Source: Patescibacteria group bacterium
Lineage (GTDB): Bacteria > Patescibacteriota > Minisyncoccia > Phycocordibacterales > EsbW-18
Direction: 5' to 3'
NCBI GenBank assembly: GCA_030917725.1
Contig: JAUPUE010000019.1
Span: 1 to 16,602, forward strand
DNA: 16,602 bases
In this document: positions 15,701-16,602 of the stretch, one piece after another
How positions within the stretch are numbered: the stretch's first letter is position 1
How the letters are laid out: each line of letters starts with the position of its first letter
Position numbers and translations under genes: made by a program
Notes under the pieces: model-generated
Seen by the model: the letters and a program-made list of their open reading frames with translations, nothing else
The model's database searches: none
What the model was told of the DNA's origin: nothing

Positions 15701-16052
15701 AAGCGGGGGAGATAGCTCATCAAGTGAAAACACAACCCTTCTTGAATCTCTCCAGGCACGAGTTGAAGAACTCAAAACGCTTCTAGCTGCACTCCTCGGA
15801 TCCTCTCCTGACTCTGTCTACACCCGCGACCTCGACATCAACAGCGAAGGCTCTGACGTAACAGCACTCCAACTCTTCCTCATCGCTCAAAACAAAGGAC
15901 CACAGGCTCAAGCGCTCGCAGTAGTTGGAGCCACAGGCTTCTTTGGACCTCTTACTCAAGCAGCTCTTGCAGAGTTCCAACTCTCAGTTGGTATCACACC
16001 TGCAGCAGGGTACTTTGGACCAATCACGAGAGCCTTCGTGAACGGTCTTTAG
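12747..16052 (+). CDS. Cell-wall-anchored protein with Asp-box propeller, two Ig-like domains and PD40/TolB-like propeller
   Basis: 1101 aa. Signal peptide 1-26 (cleavage after VFA). Residues 28-333 hold six Asp-boxes (S-x-D-x-G-x-T-W type) at about 69, 113, 157, 201, 243 and 287, interleaved with seven D-x-DGS strands at 51, 97, 139, 183, 225, 269 and 312: a sialidase/VPS10-like propeller. Two SbsA-type Ig-like (Big_5) domains follow (334-446 and 449-563), each ending in GISDPTTW-x-F. Residues 571-960 contain seven SSDGRYVAFSS-type PD40 repeats (near 597, 655, 713, 771, 829, 881, 932) with DIFVYDRDTDT strands. A Glu/Gly/His linker, a helix (995-1018) and a PG_binding_1 domain (1024-1101) complete it. 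There are no cysteines. The catalytic Arg triad and Tyr of true sialidases are not evident, so enzymatic activity is not claimed. The in-frame GTG 12699 lies in the terminator and is rejected. Confidence 0.87.
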   Translation: MKKLLSFLTFSFLTLALVLPSFVFASTAHTWGERHPNGGSGTVVWQEVASDDDGSTLVATFGDFPIFISHDAGITWNSRMPGVPYGLFGGLSRVDSDADGSNLIVAGVRLFTSSDGGVNWTERQPAGNVDSTWVAVASDADGSNLAAVNLSEFVYVSTDGGETWTPHDPGNPDFADFISVDMDSDGSKIIAGSWSLGVWISDDSGDTWTDRSPAGNTTWRVAASDADGSNLMAGGGFGRLYTSSNGGVNWTERQPEGDANALWFSGDSDSDGSHLIVGTGNAGFYTSDDAGVTWVEEQPSGAIDTQWEVASDADGSNFVAAGYSNRYFTSPDTVGPVVSSFDPTDDATEVAVDATFSVTFNEDVATSTGDITLHLASDDSLVETIDVAGPKVTLSDTDTLTIDPTTALELGLEYYFLIDAGIVEDIEGNVSTTGISDPTTWSFTSETLPSVSSFTPADGAVDVALDLLSTGNVYIEFDQNIVAGSGNITLKKASDDSIVVALDVNDPEGYVSFSGTSVSLYFPVSLEYATDYYFLIDATAIEDENGNAYAGISDPTTWNFTTRNTPLPPTFDFERVSVNDEGEEGDDASTDSSLSSDGRYVAFSSSATNLVADDTNGAGDIFVYDRDTDTTERVSVNDLGEEGDGESVQPHISSDGRYVAFSSSATNLIADDTNDRYDIFVYDRDTDTIERVSLGDEGEEGDNNSSVPMISFDGRYVLFQSNATTFVPDDGAGNYDIFVYDRDTDTIERASGGSGGEEGDGNSFSAVISGNGRYVAFSSYATNLIVDDTNGVGDIFVYDRDTDTTERVSMSEEGEEGDGESSNATISFDGRYVVFTSTATNLTDDEITTGNAIFLHDRTLGTNGLIVGSYYSAGDLVLSENADFIVYTGYDEDEYAHVYRYNLLTEAELFITENVGEVEGYGDSYGTFISGDGSVVVFESGNSDLVDDDTNDTYDIFVWEEVIDEETPPAEEEDDNGGSGGSHRRSGGDSSSSENTTLLESLQARVEELKTLLAALLGSSPDSVYTRDLDINSEGSDVTALQLFLIAQNKGPQAQALAVVGATGFFGPLTQAALAEFQLSVGITPAAGYFGPITRAFVNGL
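12828..13746 (+). repeat. Asp-box repeat array, about 43 residues per unit
   Basis: Seven D-x-DGS strands and six Asp-boxes. The N-terminal WGERHPNG matches the WTERQPxG that follows Asp-boxes in other blades, so the chain starts mid-blade and can close a seven-bladed ring with the C-terminal strand YFTSPD. A near-identical DNA block recurs at about 13077 and 13467 (390 bp, three blades apart). Confidence 0.7.
14457..15626 (+). repeat. PD40/TolB-like repeat array, 58 residues (174 bp) per unit
   Basis: Five units keep an exact 58-residue period; the last two are shorter (about 51-52) and degenerate. A 38-bp stretch is identical at 14532-14569 and 14706-14743, exactly 174 bp apart, showing recent tandem duplication. 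Confidence 0.8.
15818..15958 (+). repeat. 5' part of PG-binding module, copy shared with 12425-12565
   Basis: Partner of the block at the end of the delta-60 repeat gene; about 9 differences in 141 bp. The 3' remainder of this module is unlike the other two genes. Confidence 0.75.
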
Positions 16053-16078
16053 TCATCAGACGAATTCCATACGTTTTT

Positions 16079-16121
16079 GAACGCCCCGACCTGTCTGCCG
16101 ACAGGCAGAAAAGGGGCGTTC
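16079..16121. terminator. Intrinsic terminator with nested palindrome
   Basis: Outer stem GAACGCCCC/GGGGCGTTC, 9 bp. The loop contains CTGTCTGCCGACAGGCAG, which can fold in two mutually exclusive ways: CTGTC-TGCC-GACAG or CTGCC-GACA-GGCAG. The T-run on the right is short (TTCTTGTT), but the stem is GC-rich. Confidence 0.75.
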
Positions 16122-16127
16122 TTGTTG

Positions 16128-16136
16128 TGCTAAAAT
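16128..16136 (+). promoter_or_regulatory. Extended -10 promoter, probably leaderless
   Basis: TGC-TAAAAT, with 7 nt to ATG 16144; again the transcript should begin at or next to the start codon. Confidence 0.6.
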
Positions 16137-16143
16137 AGGCGAT

Positions 16144-16602
16144 ATGAGCCTTTTCAAAAACATCTTTTTTGCGGTCGTCTTGGGTGCGGTGGCGTGGTTC
16201 TTATACATCCAGTTCGCGGGGCCAAACACAGCCGTACCTCCTGAGGAAGAGGCACCGCTTCCATTCGCCCACGAGGCAACGACAACGACATATCATGTCA
16301 CCGTCGATCTTCCCGCCACTTTGAATGTAATTCTCAACGACTCTGTCCGTACATACACAGACGCGCGCATTGCCGAATTTGATGAGATGTATGGCCCCGA
16401 CGCTTTTTCAGCCGAGGACCTCGATATGCTTGGGTTCACCACTCGCGACATGCGCTACGAGCAATTCATCAGTGGGGAAGTGTGGTCGTCCGGAACGCTC
16501 GACGGCATGATTGTTCAGGAATACAACTTCACCGGCGGAGCGCATGGAGGCACATCACTAGCACCGTTTATGTACGACGATGCCGGCAAGGACCTTCGTC
16601 TC
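16144..16602 (+). CDS. Membrane-anchored DUF4163/DUF3298-like (PdaC/RsiV-type) protein, 3' end outside the window
   Basis: 153 residues are visible with no stop before the window end. An N-terminal hydrophobic segment (residues 4-24, FKNIFFAVVLGAVAWFLYI) acts as signal anchor, followed by a short acidic Pro-rich linker. The visible domain includes YNFTGGAHGGTSLAPFMYDD (132 onward) and GKDLRL, which match the N-Y-T-GGAHG-x-x and GK-x-L-x-L pattern of DUF3298, preceded by a region in the DUF4163 position. These domains occur in RsiV (a lysozyme-sensing anti-sigma factor) and in PdaC-type peptidoglycan deacetylases; which of these, if either, applies depends on sequence beyond the window. Start ATG 16144 is supported by the -10 box 7 nt upstream. 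No cysteine is seen. Confidence 0.75.
   Translation, partial: MSLFKNIFFAVVLGAVAWFLYIQFAGPNTAVPPEEEAPLPFAHEATTTTYHVTVDLPATLNVILNDSVRTYTDARIAEFDEMYGPDAFSAEDLDMLGFTTRDMRYEQFISGEVWSSGTLDGMIVQEYNFTGGAHGGTSLAPFMYDDAGKDLRL

Overview
The window looks like a chromosome segment from a Patescibacteria/CPR bacterium, probably a Parcubacteria-type lineage. This is an inference. It rests on several secreted proteins that share one C-terminal peptidoglycan-binding module, on coding starts that lack any visible Shine-Dalgarno sequence (several promoters sit so close to the ATG that the mRNA should be leaderless), and on a small palindrome (CTGTCTGCCGACAGGCAG) of a kind I associate with such genomes. No rRNA, tRNA, CRISPR array, transposase or integrase is visible.

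Region 1 (1-4331, + strand) has a membrane-anchored protein of unknown function, cut by the window edge. It is followed almost immediately by a small PrsW-type intramembrane peptidase, a complete half-size ABC exporter (580 aa) and a class I SAM methyltransferase. The last two each have their own -10 box 6-7 nt before the ATG.

Region 2 (4335-5646) holds a secreted GH18-type glycoside hydrolase on the minus strand, convergent with the methyltransferase (3 nt between stop codons). It is divergent from region 3, with about 106 bp carrying promoters for both directions.

Region 3 (5647-16052, + strand) is the main feature: four consecutive exported proteins, each with a Sec signal peptide and a peptidoglycan-binding domain, but with unrelated display parts. 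They are (a) an N-terminal binding domain plus an extremely acidic tail; (b) a chymotrypsin-like serine protease with cadherin-like and Fn3-like domains; (c) 21 delta-60/DUF5122-type propeller repeats arranged as an ancient internal duplication; and (d) a seven-repeat Asp-box propeller, two Ig-like domains and a seven-repeat PD40/TolB-like propeller. The binding modules of b, c and d are mosaics of each other at DNA level. The genes are separated by 86-87 bp spacers. Each spacer contains a bidirectional terminator hairpin with the same CCACGG/CCGTGG arms, running directly into an extended -10 promoter (TGN-TATACT) for the next gene. The arrangement reads as a set of individually insulated, domain-shuffled cell-wall display proteins.

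Region 4 (16053-16602) has a strong terminator, a probable leaderless promoter and the start of a membrane-anchored protein ending in what looks like a DUF4163/DUF3298 (PdaC/RsiV-like) domain, cut by the window end.
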